A stretch of 64,000 nucleotides of DNA, taken from positions 14,632,001 to 14,696,000 of the forward strand of contig NC_003283.11 in NCBI RefSeq assembly GCF_000002985.6, given 5' to 3'. This document shows positions 1 to 10,340 of this stretch, piece after piece. The notes beneath the pieces were generated by a model. That model was given only the letters and a program-made list of their open reading frames with translations, was not told where the DNA came from and made no database searches. Position 1 is the stretch's first letter, and every line of letters begins with the position of its first letter. Position numbers and translations under genes: made by a program. This stretch comes from Caenorhabditis elegans. Taxonomy: Eukaryota > Nematoda > Chromadorea > Rhabditida > Rhabditidae.

Positions 1-240
1 GGACACTCCTGATGACAACCAAGTAAGTGTTGAATGCATAAGAATTATCAGTTTTGAAAAAAATAGTTTTCATTCTTGAGGTGAAATATCATAAATGAGG
101 GATTGCCTACACGAGTGAGCAAATGAAAAAAAAAATTAATCAAAGTTGTAACTTGCTAAAATCTGTCTGCACGGCCCGCTATCAGTGCAACTATACTCTA
201 TCAAATATATCATATCCCGAATTGTGCGCATATTAAGAGA
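1..240 (+). repeat. Direct duplicate, copy 1 (exon end plus intron)
   Basis: This copy matches 500-670. Both contain a GTAAGTGTT donor, then AGAATTAT, TAGTTTT, CACGAGTGAGCAAAT, and an identical block, GTCTGCACGGCCCGCTATCA, at about 165 and 616. The second copy is shorter by an internal deletion. Confidence 0.8.
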
Positions 241-1106
241 AAAATTTTAAAAAAAAGTAGTTTCTTTCAAGACAACCAGCACCAACATGAGCCCACGCCG
301 CAGTGTACGCATTCGACGGATGCCTGTTCGGTATGGTTCAACTATGCAGCCCCCAGCAACATCCAATGGGCAAAGGAACACGCGAGGACAGGGCCCTAAA
401 CCAAAAGGTCGAGCCGCCACTCGCAACAAAAGTCCAGACAACTCGCCACGGATGTACAGTTCTGGTCAAGTGGATCGAGCATCAGGATCAGTGCTTCCGG
501 TCGCTCATGATAATCGAGTAAGTGTTAAATGCAGAAGAATTATTAGTTTTGAAATAAATAGTTTGCATAAAGCCCACACGAGTGAGCAAATTAAATCTTT
601 GTAATTTGCAAAAACCTGTCTGCACGGCCCGCTATCAGTGCAAATGTACTCTACCAAACATACCGTATAACTTCTATTAGTACGGCCTCCCTATTAGACT
701 TGCACTCCATATTAGTATTGCTCCTTGGAGACCTTCCGAAAATTAGTCTTGCGTGATAGATTCTGATTGGAGAGCACTATTTATAATTTCAGACTTTGGA
801 TCGGGATTCGGCCCAAAATCAAATTGATGCTCCTCAAGTCATGACTGCCCCAGTTGCGCCAACTGCAAACAAGATTGTCGTTTTTGGCACCACGCCTAAT
901 GGAAAGACAATGGTAGATTCGGGATACTTTGAAAATTCGGTTTTCTCCAATAACCTCTTCATTTCCAGATCCAAATGACAATCGACATGAAGGTCGTGGT
1001 TGGTCAGTTGCTCAAAGGTTCGGATCAACCGGTGGAATTGGTTCCCAAGAAGATTGTGGTTGCCGGACAGGAATGTACAGTTGACTCCAAGTCGAAGAAC
1101 GACTAA
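1..1106 (+). CDS. 3' part of an unrecognised basic protein with a duplicated exon-intron unit
   Basis: I join four exons, all in phase 0: 1-22 (partial), 272-517, 793-912 and 969-1106, with stop TAA at 1104-1106 and AATAAA near 1129. Donors are GTAAGT at 23 and 518 and GTAGAT at 913; acceptors are TTTCTTTCAAG, ATAATTTCAG and ATTTCCAG. Exon 272-517 is rich in Arg, Pro and Ser (SPRRSVRIRRMPVRYG near its start) and looks disordered. The last two exons look like beta strands (KIVVFGTTPNGKTMIQMTID, then MKVVVGQLLKG). The sequences at 1-240 and 500-660 are duplicates that include the donor site, so the gene probably grew by unit duplication. A shorter protein starting at ATG 287 is also possible. 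I do not recognise the family; the basic tail and small beta module only loosely suggest a chromatin or scaffold protein. Confidence 0.55.
500..670 (+). repeat. Direct duplicate, copy 2 (exon end plus intron)
   Basis: Second copy of the unit at 1-240, in the same orientation and at the same exon-intron boundary of the same gene. Confidence 0.8.
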
Positions 1107-1673
1107 AGGTCCCTCTGAATGTGTGTTAAATAAACTTATTGAATTTCGATTTCTATCCCTTTTCCAGTACAGAATCAGTTTTATAAAGGGCTGCAAAAGG
1201 TCTTGACTAAATAATAGACCAAAACTGTTTCCAACCCGTTACTTCATTTTTTATTATGAGTGAAAGCAATTTAATTACCTTTTAAAAATTCCCGATTTAA
1301 CAACTCATGTCCCCAAATATTATATTTTCTAAAACGGTGATCTTTTGAAATTGATACAAACAGATTATATACTGCTTGTCCTTCTAATTATTTTCTGCAA
1401 TATTCTCCTATCTTCTACTCATTTTTTCTGTCTCTAAATGACCATCACATGTGTCTGATGCGGAAACCATCAAAAACAAGTCTCGAGATGGACAACGCCC
1501 AAAAACTTTCAATTTCATTTTGGCGGTGATTAGTCAACTGTTCTCTTTTTCTTTTTTCTTACATTCGTTCTTCCAATACAACCGCTCTCTGCCAAACACC
1601 ATCTCCCCAAAGCTTAGCGACAACTCGGTGGGAGTAAAGGGGGCAAAATAGAACAAACAGTCAAAAAGAAAAC
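1107..1673. other. Spacer between convergent genes
   Basis: This holds the polyadenylation signal of the left gene (AATAAA near 1129) and AT-rich sequence. A further 3' exon of the minus-strand gene could lie here, but I could not fix one. Confidence 0.5.
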
Positions 1674-3116
1674 TCACTTGAAAATGAGATATCTACAGTT
1701 GGCTTGAGAAACGCAGACTTATAGAGATTGTGTGCCAAAGTACTACTAGTAGAATGGAAAAGCCAGAAAAGAAAAAAGTAAAATGAAGAAGAACTCACAA
1801 CAAATGGGGTACCATCCATTATCATTGTGCACACTCTCGTACTGTTGTGGATTACGACGACGATGAAGCCAACATCCATTACAGAGAAGGCAGCAGAAGA
1901 AGGAAAGAAGAACTGAGAGAACGATAGAGACAAGCAATCCAATGATAAGCATTGTGTAATCAACTCTGAAATAATTTCATAAAGATTTATTAATTGAGAA
2001 TCGTTGCTATTTCAAAATTTTCATTCTGTCAATTAAATAGCATAAAAAGCGTAGATTTTTTTTCAGGCCATTTCCAAATTTTTTGACATAAAAAATTTAA
2101 GAAAATTAACATCAATACCTCTAATACTTCTTCGATATATTTTTTATTCGAAGGCTTATTTGACATTTTTGTATTGAAATTTAGATAAATTAGAAGTTGG
2201 CATATTGTCATAAATATGGGTGTTCCCATGGTAGAAAGGTCAACCTTCAGGTAAGCGACCGTGCCTACCTCATACCTACTTTCCTTCTTCTAGTTTTTTT
2301 GCGTGGTATAGTGTAGATTTAGCTATTTTAATTTCAATTCATTTGTAGAATTTTTGATTAAAAAATTAGCAAAATAAAATTATTTTTCCGTTTATTTTGA
2401 CGGTAGGCAGAACTGTAGGCTAGGCTTGCCTACCTGCAATTTTTCCCATTTTCACTATTACCTCTGAAACGTGATAGGTAATGTTCAAAAAATGGTTTTC
2501 TACCAAATACTCGCTTCATTATAAAAGTACTATGTAATTGATAAAACTTATATATGATATTCCTATAAGACAATTGTCTAAATTATTTCATGATTCATTT
2601 CAAGATGTCGAAAATCAAAATTTTTGTGTTTTTTCTAGAACAAACTATTCTCAAATGAGCAATTTTGAAATTGGTTAAATAGACTATGTTTGCCAATATG
2701 GAATAGAAAAGTATTTTAGAAAGTTGATGCTAGAGGAGTCAAATATTCAAATTTTTGCTCAATGCATTTTTAATGATTTATTCCTAAAAGAAAACACTCA
2801 CTGGAAAGTATTCCCATATGCCAAAAATCTATCAGCCCTTGGAGCTCCTTCTACATTGTGATGCCCTCTTTCGAGAAGTTGTTTCTCTTCAAGTCCACAG
2901 CAATAGTATCCCTGATCCCGTCCTTCAAATGAAGTGCAACATTCGAATGCACATTCAAGTTCAACTCCAAATGTGCTTTTTGGACATTTTACCTGGAGGT
3001 TCGAAGTTGGGTTTATACATAGTTTTTTTTCATAAAAATATTTTTTATAAACTCACTGTGGATTCGACAATTCCGAATGCTCCAATTAGGAGAAAAGGTA
3101 TCAAAAGATATTTCAT
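1674..3116 (-). CDS. Small cysteine-rich single-pass membrane protein (paralogue A)
   Basis: Exon 1 (3116-3057) encodes a signal peptide, MKYLLIPFLLIGAFGIVEST. Exon 2 (2992-2802) encodes a cysteine-rich ectodomain beginning VKCPKSTFGVELECAFECC and continuing with GYYCCG. Exon 3 (about 1970-1800) gives a transmembrane helix starting MLIIGLLVSIVLSVLLSF, then Cys-rich juxtamembrane residues and NPQQYESVHND. Phases agree across these exons. The 3' end is uncertain. Splicing at GTGAGT near 1797 into a short exon ending at 1674 is one option; reading on to a TAG at 1746 is another. A second copy at 6949-7571 shares the whole layout (signal peptide, VKCPK..ELECA..CC..YYCCG..E, TM, arginine/glutamine-tyrosine tail), so the model is solid even though I know no named family. 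It is probably a cell-surface protein. Confidence 0.65.
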
Positions 3117-3895
3117 AACTGATAGAAACAACTAAATCAATACGGTTTGTAAGAATTGGAAAAAACGAGGAAGGAATAATAGAAAGCAAGGAGAGGGTGA
3201 TGGGGGTGGGGTGCGCACTCGGGAGCGACGAACACGCCCACAGGAAAAAATCGTCTCTGTACAGGAGGAATAGAAATAGTATGGAAGGAGAAGATACGCA
3301 GATGGAGAGAAGGATGAAATGTCAAATTAACCTGCAGCCCATCATCATGGGCTTTTAGTGTCTGATGCCTACAAGAAGGTAGACGAAGAAGGCGAGAACC
3401 TGAGAAATAGAAAATGGAAGGAAAAAAGTTTATATGGAGATGTTAAACATTCCCATGAGTAGGGTAAATGGGGAGCCGATGAAGAGAGACTCCCGTATAT
3501 TTTTAGTGTCACAATGAACATTAATTCAAGAAAATAAAATTATTTATTATTTAAAAATAAGTTATATTTCGTGATCATAATTTAATCATCACAATGTACT
3601 ATAAAAGGTACTTTTCCATTTAAATTTTCCCATTGCAGCTGGAGACATTTGATTGAAGAATCTATTAGTTTTTTATCTTTTTGGGGCAAATCTTCGAGCC
3701 AGTGTGAAGTTTTCGAAGCGTGTGAGAGAGTGAGCTGGCATCTGAAAAATGTTACTTTCAATAAAAATAAGCAGGACGAATGTCTACAAAGAATGGGCAA
3801 GTCAAGGACTTATAAATATGAAAGTTTTGTAATTGAAGAAACTAGGTGAAACCTGAAATTGTAATTTAGCAACCGACACTATATCAATTTACTAA
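3117..3895. other. Spacer upstream of paralogue A
   Basis: Likely promoter of the minus-strand gene at 1674-3116. It contains a GC-rich patch at 3200-3240 and nothing I can call a gene. Confidence 0.4.
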
Positions 3896-5751
3896 TTAGA
3901 CACCCTCCGACACCTGACGGGATCCAGAAGCGCTGTTAGTGGCGGGACCCTTCAGATGTCCGGACAACTAAACGAAAAGAAAACTTACTCTTTTAGCTCC
4001 CCATCCTCCTTAGCAATCTCCTCTCTCATCCATTTGGCAGCTTTCTCCGACGAAGTATTCCCATTGATGCTGTTGTAATGGGCTCTCACGCGGCTTCTGA
4101 AAAAAACTTCTTGAAACTGAGTCAGGAGGAGCAGTGAAACTCACAGTTTGTAGCTCATAACTTCAGTGATCAGCTTTCTCACTTGAAGTTTTCTGTCTTT
4201 TGAGTGCTCCTGACCAAATCCAGCGATTAGACAGTCTAAAATAATTTTTTTAGAAGATAGATTACTGTGCCAAGAAATTAATGAGTGCACAAAGGTAACT
4301 GAGTTGAAATCTTACCGCTAATTCCATTGAAGAAATCCTTGTCAATTGGGATGTACGTGGATGCATTTTTGGATGTCGTGTAGCACATCATGTGAGGATC
4401 CGAGTCATCAATCTAACATTTAAAAATTGAAATATTTGTTCAATTTAAGTGAGTCAGTCTTACTTTATCAAATACCCTTCTCGCCCAATGCTTCATATCA
4501 GAGTCCAAGGAGTCGGACGACGAACTCGGCCACTCTTCATGGGTCACCATCTCCAAAATCCAACACCACTTCTCTGTCCCATGGCCCTGCGGATTCGATC
4601 AAAAATGTGACATCATTCGAGCCCGTGGGTTTCCGATCGTCAGTTTTCTCACCAACTTGCTTGTGCAGCTTGTTTGACTGAAACATACTAGAATTTTCAA
4701 GAAGAAAGAAGAAAGTGGCTCACCATAGCTGAAGTAAAAGCCATTCCGAATGCCATTTTCTCCATCAAGTGCTGATTTTCGGTTCGGCACTGTTGGGCGA
4801 GATTGAGCCATTCGTGATAGTCAACTTCGCGGTCGTATTTGACGAGCTTTTCCAGATTTTTCTGAAAATATGAATCATTGGACAGTGTATCTATTTTCCG
4901 AGTTTTATTAATTGGGAAGTTGACCCCTGGCTGGGCGTGCACACTGCCGTTCATGCAGAAGTCGGCGCCTACCTTTTTGACTCAAGACCGTGCAATGCCG
5001 ACTGATATAAATGGCCCAATGCAATTACACATGGTTTTCTGGTCAAACCGCATTTTTAAACATGTCATATAGCCCCACAAAACCAACCTCGCAAGTCTTT
5101 TTGTCCAACGGAGTCCCTTTCTCGAAGTTGTACATCTCAGAAGCGGCGAACCCGATTGGCATCCACATTCCATGATTTGTGGTATGTAGGAACGAAGTCG
5201 AAGATGTCGGTGATTTGGAGTCCTTTTCAGTTATGCTGTATTCGATGAAGATGGTTTTGCGACGGACCATTCGGTCTCCTCCCAAGAATTCACGGCGGAA
5301 CTCTTTGTCGGCTAATCCTGGCGAATTGGCCCATTCGACGATCGTTCATTCTATCGACTTTTTTGAATTCAAAAAAAAAGCATGAAACACTAAGAATGAT
5401 ACTCTCATTTGGATCAAGTACTCTACAATTTGGAGTGCACATCTTATCAGCTCGTTTTCTCGTATTGATTGCAAATGAAACTCGACGATCCGACGTGTTT
5501 TTGATTTCAATTAGAGAAACTTGAGTTTTGTTGAATGGTGCATTGAAGACAACAGTCCTTGGATCAAACTATATGTCTCCAGGTGGAATTGTTGGAGCCG
5601 TGGAGATTTCGAGGCATTCGTTCGAGACATCTTGAGATACGGGATCCTCTTTGTCCAAAGCATCAGCCAGGTCGGAACTTCTTTGGCGTGGAAGTTTATA
5701 TGGCGTTGGTCTTGACACTCGTTGTTCACGTTTTGAAGATTCCCGCGGCAT
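3896..5751 (-). pseudogene. MSP-domain locus with a stop codon and frameshift in the domain, and an open unrecognised C-terminal part
   Basis: The minus strand begins ATG 5751 directly after an AATTTCAG acceptor. After about 55 residues it reaches an MSP domain: IPPGDI, then FDPRTVVFNAPF, NTSDRRVSFAINTRKRADK, CRVLDPNESIILSVSC, NDR, and in another frame VEWANSPGLADKEFRREFLG, GDRMVRRKTIFIEY. This is the full order of MSP landmarks. However, a TAG (5569-5571) falls between PPGDI and FDP, and the frame shifts near 5340 between NDR and VEW. Downstream, exons can be joined in phase to a stop at 3896-3898: SSTSFLHTTNHGMW, KKTCE|VGADFCMNGS, KNLEKLVKYDREVDYHEW, GHGTEKWCWILEMVTHEEW, KIDDSDPHMMCYTTSK, DCLIAGFGQEHSKDRKLQVR, SRVRAHYNSINGN. 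MSP-family proteins act in sperm motility and signalling. Either the MSP half has decayed, or the locus is wholly a pseudogene. A sequencing error is unlikely to explain both lesions. Confidence 0.55.
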
Positions 5752-6028
5752 CTGAAATTGTACTGTTTTTCTGGATTTCTTGAATAAAATTCGAAGATTT
5801 ATAAAGCAAAGAAAAATGATTAATTTTTGTATTTATCAACTTGAAACGTTATCCTACACAAAAATCTTATGGGCAAAAACTTCACTTAAAATCAATACAA
5901 AATTATATACTGAAGATATATAATTTTTTGAAGAAAAAATCAACAAAAATCATTGAAAACTCTTCAGGAACTCTGTATCAGTTTACAGATATTGAAAACA
6001 GACTGTTCTGTACTTTGTTTGTCATCAT

Positions 6029-6171
6029 TTTAACAGTTTTTGTGTAAAATTCGCTTAGATCACGCGTAGATCACAAATAATTTGTGGGAAAGCAATAGAA
6101 ATACAAAATAATAGATAAATATATTGTGATCTACGCGTGATCTATGCGAATTTTACACAGAAACTGTTAAA
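6029..6171. repeat. Inverted repeat, about 50 bp arms
   Basis: The left arm 6029-6078 (TTAACAGTTTTTGTGTAAAA, then TTCGCTTAGATCACGCGTAG) is the reverse complement of 6121-6171 with a few mismatches. The spacer is about 42 bp. This is a foldback or MITE-like element. Confidence 0.85.
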
Positions 6172-6530
6172 TTCTTTAAAACTGTAGACGTGGAAAAAAT
6201 GGATTTCATATTATCAAAAAAAAACGATCACGAAATTTTTGAAAAATTTATTTTTGATCTACCATGTTGACTAGACTTAGAGAGCCACTGCAAAAATAAA
6301 AACGACGGCAAGAATAGGGGCGGGGTCCAGTTCGAAAGGTAGATCAAAAAATTAAATATGAGAAAAAATTCAAGACAATTCACAGATTTTTTAAATGTTT
6401 TAAGGATTTAAAGATATGTTTCAAATAAGAACTAAAATTTCAAAAACATTATATTCATTAATTAATTGTAAGTCAGTGATAGAAAATTGATCTCAGAAAT
6501 TGGTGAAATGATTAATTCTCAAACTGTTCG

Positions 6531-6640
6531 ACTGCAAAGAGTACTTCTGCCAAGAGACATAGCCGCAGCAGAAGCCAGAAGTAGGTGAAACGCTTGGTGA
6601 GCTGCAAAGGCTGTAAAGGATTGAGATGGATATAAATTTT
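6531..6640 (+). repeat. Duplicated segment flanking paralogue B, copy 1
   Basis: It aligns with 8050-8180: CTTCTGCCAAGAGACAT, GCAGCAGAAGCCA, GGCTGTAAAGGATTGA against CTCTTGCCAAAAGACAT, GCAGCAGAAGCCA, GGCTGAAAGGATTGA. The gene at 6949-7571 lies between the copies. Similarity resumes at 6846-6890 and 8208-8250. Confidence 0.7.
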
Positions 6641-6948
6641 ATTGTGTGATTTTTATTTTGTTCATTTATTTATTTCTTCTCAATTATTAAAAATTTCAGA
6701 AAACAATCAATTACAAACAAAAATCTATATATCAAACAAACGATTGAATATGTAGTGGGGAGGAATAAACTAATTATTGACCGATTGGAACAAGTCCGTG
6801 GTCAAATGTGGGTGGGGGTGGGTGATTTTAAAGTGTGTGTGGGATTGTTTGTTGTTTTATCTTTCACAACCTACACAGCAAGAGACATGATTGGAATTAA
6901 AAGTGTGTTTGAAAAGTGTGTATCATTTTCAAGAAATCTTAGCACTTC

Positions 6949-7571
6949 TTAACTGTTGACATGTTGTTGGTATCTGTACTGCACACTGTCATAACGTTGC
7001 GGAATACAACAGCGATAAAGCCAGCAGAAGAAGGAAAAAAGAATTGAGATTACAATAAAAGATATCAATCCGATAGCAATGAAATTAAATCTGAAAATAT
7101 ATTTGTTTGGTTGTTTTGGTTATTTTAGAAATTTTCAAAGTTGTAGGTTTTCTTGACTGTTTAAAAGAAGAGTGCAAATGACGATTAGTTGTTTAAGTGG
7201 CTGGCGAAATAAATTATTTTAAATTCGATACGTAGTTTAGTGATATTTCAATCTCATTTCAGAAAACGTACGGGCAACCGTTTTTATTCGGCCTATATCT
7301 GTCAGCTTTTGGCATTCCCTGCGTTTTAAAATCAACATAGCGATCGTTTTTTTGAGGATGTTCATTTTCTTCAATGCCACAACAATAATACCTCACGAAT
7401 GAAGAGCAACATTTGATGGCACATTCAAGTTCTTTTTCAATTGAATTTTTTGGACATTTGACCTGAATTAACTATCATTCAATACATATGTTAATATTAA
7501 ACAAAACTTACATTTGAATTGGCGAAAATGAATTTTCCAATAAAATATAAAATTATAACCCAGTATTTCAT
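6949..7571 (-). CDS. Small cysteine-rich single-pass membrane protein (paralogue B)
   Basis: Three exons joined in phase. Exon 1 starts at 7571 (signal peptide MKYWVIILYFIGKFIFANSN, donor GTAAGT). Exon 2 is preceded by TTAATTCAG and begins VKCPKNSIEKELECAIKCC, continuing with VRYYCCGIEE and PKADRYRPN. Exon 3 follows TATTTTCAG and encodes the membrane helix FIAIGLISFIVISILFSFFC, then YRCCIPQRYDSVQYRYQQHV and stop TAA at 6949-6951. It is the clear paralogue of 1674-3116: the spacing of CPK, ELECA, CC and YYCCG is the same, and both end with a short tail containing P-Q-Q/R-Y-[ED]-S-V. The product is likely a type I surface protein. The function is unknown to me. Confidence 0.75.
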
Positions 7572-8896
7572 GATCTATGATGAAAAAATATATATAAACC
7601 AATAGATCGTAAAACTGCCAAGAGATTGATCAATTTCTTTTTAAACATTGAGAGAAACGTACAGTTTCTCGAACATACGTAGTTTGTAGCGTTTTTCAAA
7701 CAAAAAAAAAGACGAATAGGACGGTCTTTAGAAAATTGGATTTTCCGATAATTATCAATCTACAGTGATACCAAGAATAAATAGACGCTATAAATACAAT
7801 TTCAACCATGGCAACATTTTCATGTGCATTTAAAGTTAAACTGACCAGTAAAGCTTCAAAAAAGAAGGGCATTAGTGGTCAGTTTGAAACTGTGTGTAGC
7901 CTCATCAAAATGGCAACTATTTTCAACTGAAATCAGTACTTTTCAATTGCATCCTACGTCTTCCTGTGAAGCTATTAAATATTAAACAACAAACAAAACC
8001 CATCACATAATTTATCTTAGGCTTGCCTAAGCTTTCATAGCGAAAGCTTCAACTGCTAAGAAGACTCTTGCCAAAAGACATGGCGGCAGCAGAAGCCAAA
8101 AGATCACTATTTTAAAAGACTCTGAAACATTCAATGAGCCATAAAGGCTGAAAGGATTGATATGGAATTCATTGACCATTGAAATACAATTGTATTGCGT
8201 TATGTTATGCTTGTTGTTTGATCATTCATAACTTACACAGGAAGAGTCAGTATAATAATAATAATAATTTATTACGTTCTTGAAGAAGCGTGGAAAGAAA
8301 AGAAAGATGATACATACAAGGTTCATGTCGGAGGGTGGACTGGGAGATTATGAGCATAGTGAAAGAACATAAGGCGTAGAAAAAGAGCATGAGAAGAAGC
8401 AGGATAAAAAACAGGAGAAATCATAGGAAAGTGAAGAATGACTTGTGTCTAAAAATCTAGTACGGTTTTAGTTGAAAATATTTCAGTTGTGTTGATAAGG
8501 CTACATCCGATTCTTGGTACATAAAAATGAGGGTTTCAACTGGAACTAGTTTCTGTCAGAATTTATCAACCTTTTGAATCATCCTAGCCCTTTAATCTGA
8601 TTCTAAAACATTCATTTTAAGATGTTGCATGTTTATCGTGTATCGCTTGCAAGTTGGAAAATAATAATTTGATCATTGTACCAAATTGGTGAATTTTCAA
8701 TTTTGTGAAATTTTGAAAAAGGTCCGATTTGTCGAAGTTTTTCATTTTTTTTCCGGGAACCTGCCGTTTTCCAAAAAAAAAAGTTAGCACCCATCCCTGA
8801 CTCACTCATTTACTAGTTTTCATGAAATTCCAAATTATTGAACTCACATCTTAAAAACTGACGAGAGACGGGAGAAGCAGACATATATAGAAATGA
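7572..8896. other. Spacer with the second duplicated segment and an ATA microsatellite
   Basis: Contains the repeat copy at 8050-8180, an (ATA)n run near 8252-8270 and a purine-rich stretch at 8290-8440. I see no gene. Confidence 0.5.
8050..8250 (+). repeat. Duplicated segment flanking paralogue B, copy 2
   Basis: Second copy of the segments at 6531-6640 and 6846-6890, in direct orientation and without an intact gene next to it. Confidence 0.65.
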
Positions 8897-9382
8897 ATGC
8901 ATATGTTTGTTGCAAACCTTTGCGGTATCACAGTCTTGAATCACTCTGATCAACTGCTCACTCGCTATTTCTTATCAGTATTTTGTTCTTGCTTCTCGTT
9001 TCACATGTGTAACTCTCACCTATTTGGTCATTCAACGCTTCACGCCCACTTACGTGGTAGACTGTTTACCATTTCGTCAGTTTCTATCTTATTTTTGGCA
9101 ATGCCAGACATTTCCATTATCCTACTAGGCAACTATGCTCCTGATCAAGTTATTCACGCCCGCCTTCTCTTCATGAGAATGGAACAAGTTCCTGGAGGAC
9201 ATCACCTCCAGATTTTGCAGTTCCGATTCACTATTCCTTTCCGCCAAGCCGACTTCTGCTCGCTGGACCAGAGTGATGTAATGTGCTCCGAGACACACTG
9301 CTACTACCTTATGAACTTGAAAGTGGGAGCATTCTTTGAGACCGCTCAAAATATTCTAATGATAAGATGGCTATTTTCATGA
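8897..9382 (+). CDS. Orphan ORF of 161 codons, unrecognised
   Basis: A single open frame from ATG 8897 to a stop at 9380-9382, long for non-coding DNA of this composition. The C-terminal half (VIHARLLFMRMEQVPGGHHL, then LQILQFRFTIPFRQADFCS) has mixed composition like a real protein; the N-terminal half is Cys/Phe/His-rich and less convincing. A GTGAGA donor at 9410 and an open segment after TTTCAG at 10020 (ATKSQCNIFPAQNSSCFLLQ) hint at more exons, but I cannot join them. An overlapping antisense frame (9125-9349) is also open, so the strand is not certain. I know no matching family. Confidence 0.22.
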   Translation: MHMFVANLCGITVLNHSDQLLTRYFLSVFCSCFSFHMCNSHLFGHSTLHAHLRGRLFTISSVSILFLAMPDISIILLGNYAPDQVIHARLLFMRMEQVPGGHHLQILQFRFTIPFRQADFCSLDQSDVMCSETHCYYLMNLKVGAFFETAQNILMIRWLFS

Positions 9383-9471
9383 AGATTTCCATTTGAATCA
9401 ACTGGAAGGTGAGAATTTGAAAAATTATATTGAAAACTAAAACGAATATTACCCAGAAGAGATAGCAGTTT

Positions 9472-9757
9472 TTGCACCAGAAATACGGTACCCGGTCTCG
9501 ACACGACAAATTTTTGTTAAATTTCAAAAGGTGTGCGCCTTTAAAGAGTACTGTAATTTCAAACTCTTGTTTCTATAGAACATTCATCGACTATTCATAG
9601 AGTTTCTCATGGGTTTAAATTTTCAATAAATGCATAGTTTATCGTAAAACTTTGAAAAATCGCTGAAAATTCCGCAACAACAAAAGTTTGAAATTACAGT
9701 ACTCTGAATTTAACAAAAAATTGGGGTGCCGAGACCGATTGGCGCAAAGGCGCACCG
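9472..9757. repeat. Dispersed inverted repeat (GGTCTCG / CAGTACTC family), copy 1
   Basis: The left arm 9472-9575 carries ACGGTACCCGGTCTCGACAC, GCGCCTTTAAAGAGTACTGT and AATTTCAAAC. The right arm 9684-9757 carries the reverse complement: GTTTGAAATTACAGTACTC, GTGCCGAGACCGATT, GGCGCA. Confidence 0.85.
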
Positions 9758-10138
9758 TTTTAGCTGGATCTGTCTTCATAGCTAGACACACAATTTGTTT
9801 TTTATTGAAATCTTCTAGAGCTTTCAGTAATTGTTGAAAATATGTGCCCAGAGATGACGGTAAAATCAGAAAGTTTTGTCAAGGAGAATTTTTTCGCTGC
9901 GATACCCATGGGTGCATTTAATTTTGTGTTTCAGATAATTGCGAAATTACGATAATTCCTTTACATTTGTTTCCAATTGAAACTTCCACAAAACAAGGAT
10001 TTCATAATTCTAACTTTTCAGGCCACAAAATCGCAGTGCAACATCTTTCCTGCTCAAAATAGTTCCTGCTTCCTCCTCCAGTTCTATTCTTCTTTTCTCC
10101 ATTTATCCATATTTCTTGCTTAGTTTTTCTAGTCCACT

Positions 10139-10340
10139 CCCACGTGGTATCAGGTTGTCACATCACGGTTTGATCTACAAAAAAATGCGGGAATCTTTTG
10201 CCCAAAAAATGTGACGTCGGCACGTTTTTAACCATGCAAAATTAGTTGAGAACTCTGCGTCTCTTCTCCCGCATTTATGTAGATCTACGACGTTTTCTAC
10301 GTAGATCAAACCAATATGGGACACTTTGACACCACGTGCA
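10139..10340. repeat. Foldback element with CACGTGG ends and GATCTAC core
   Basis: The left arm at about 10139-10193 (CACGTGGTATCAGGTTGTCA, GGTTTGATCTAC, ATGCGGGA) pairs with 10270-10340 (CCCGCAT, TAGATCTAC, GTAGATCAAACC, TTTGACACCACGTG). Confidence 0.8.

Larger units (their letters stand above)
5752..6948. other. Spacer with inverted repeats and duplicated segment
   Basis: No convincing gene. It holds the inverted repeat at 6029-6171, a smaller one with arms near 6250-6263 and 6340-6356 (TTTTTGATCTACC / GGTAGATCAAAAA), and one copy (6531-6640) of a segment repeated at 8050-8180. Confidence 0.6.
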
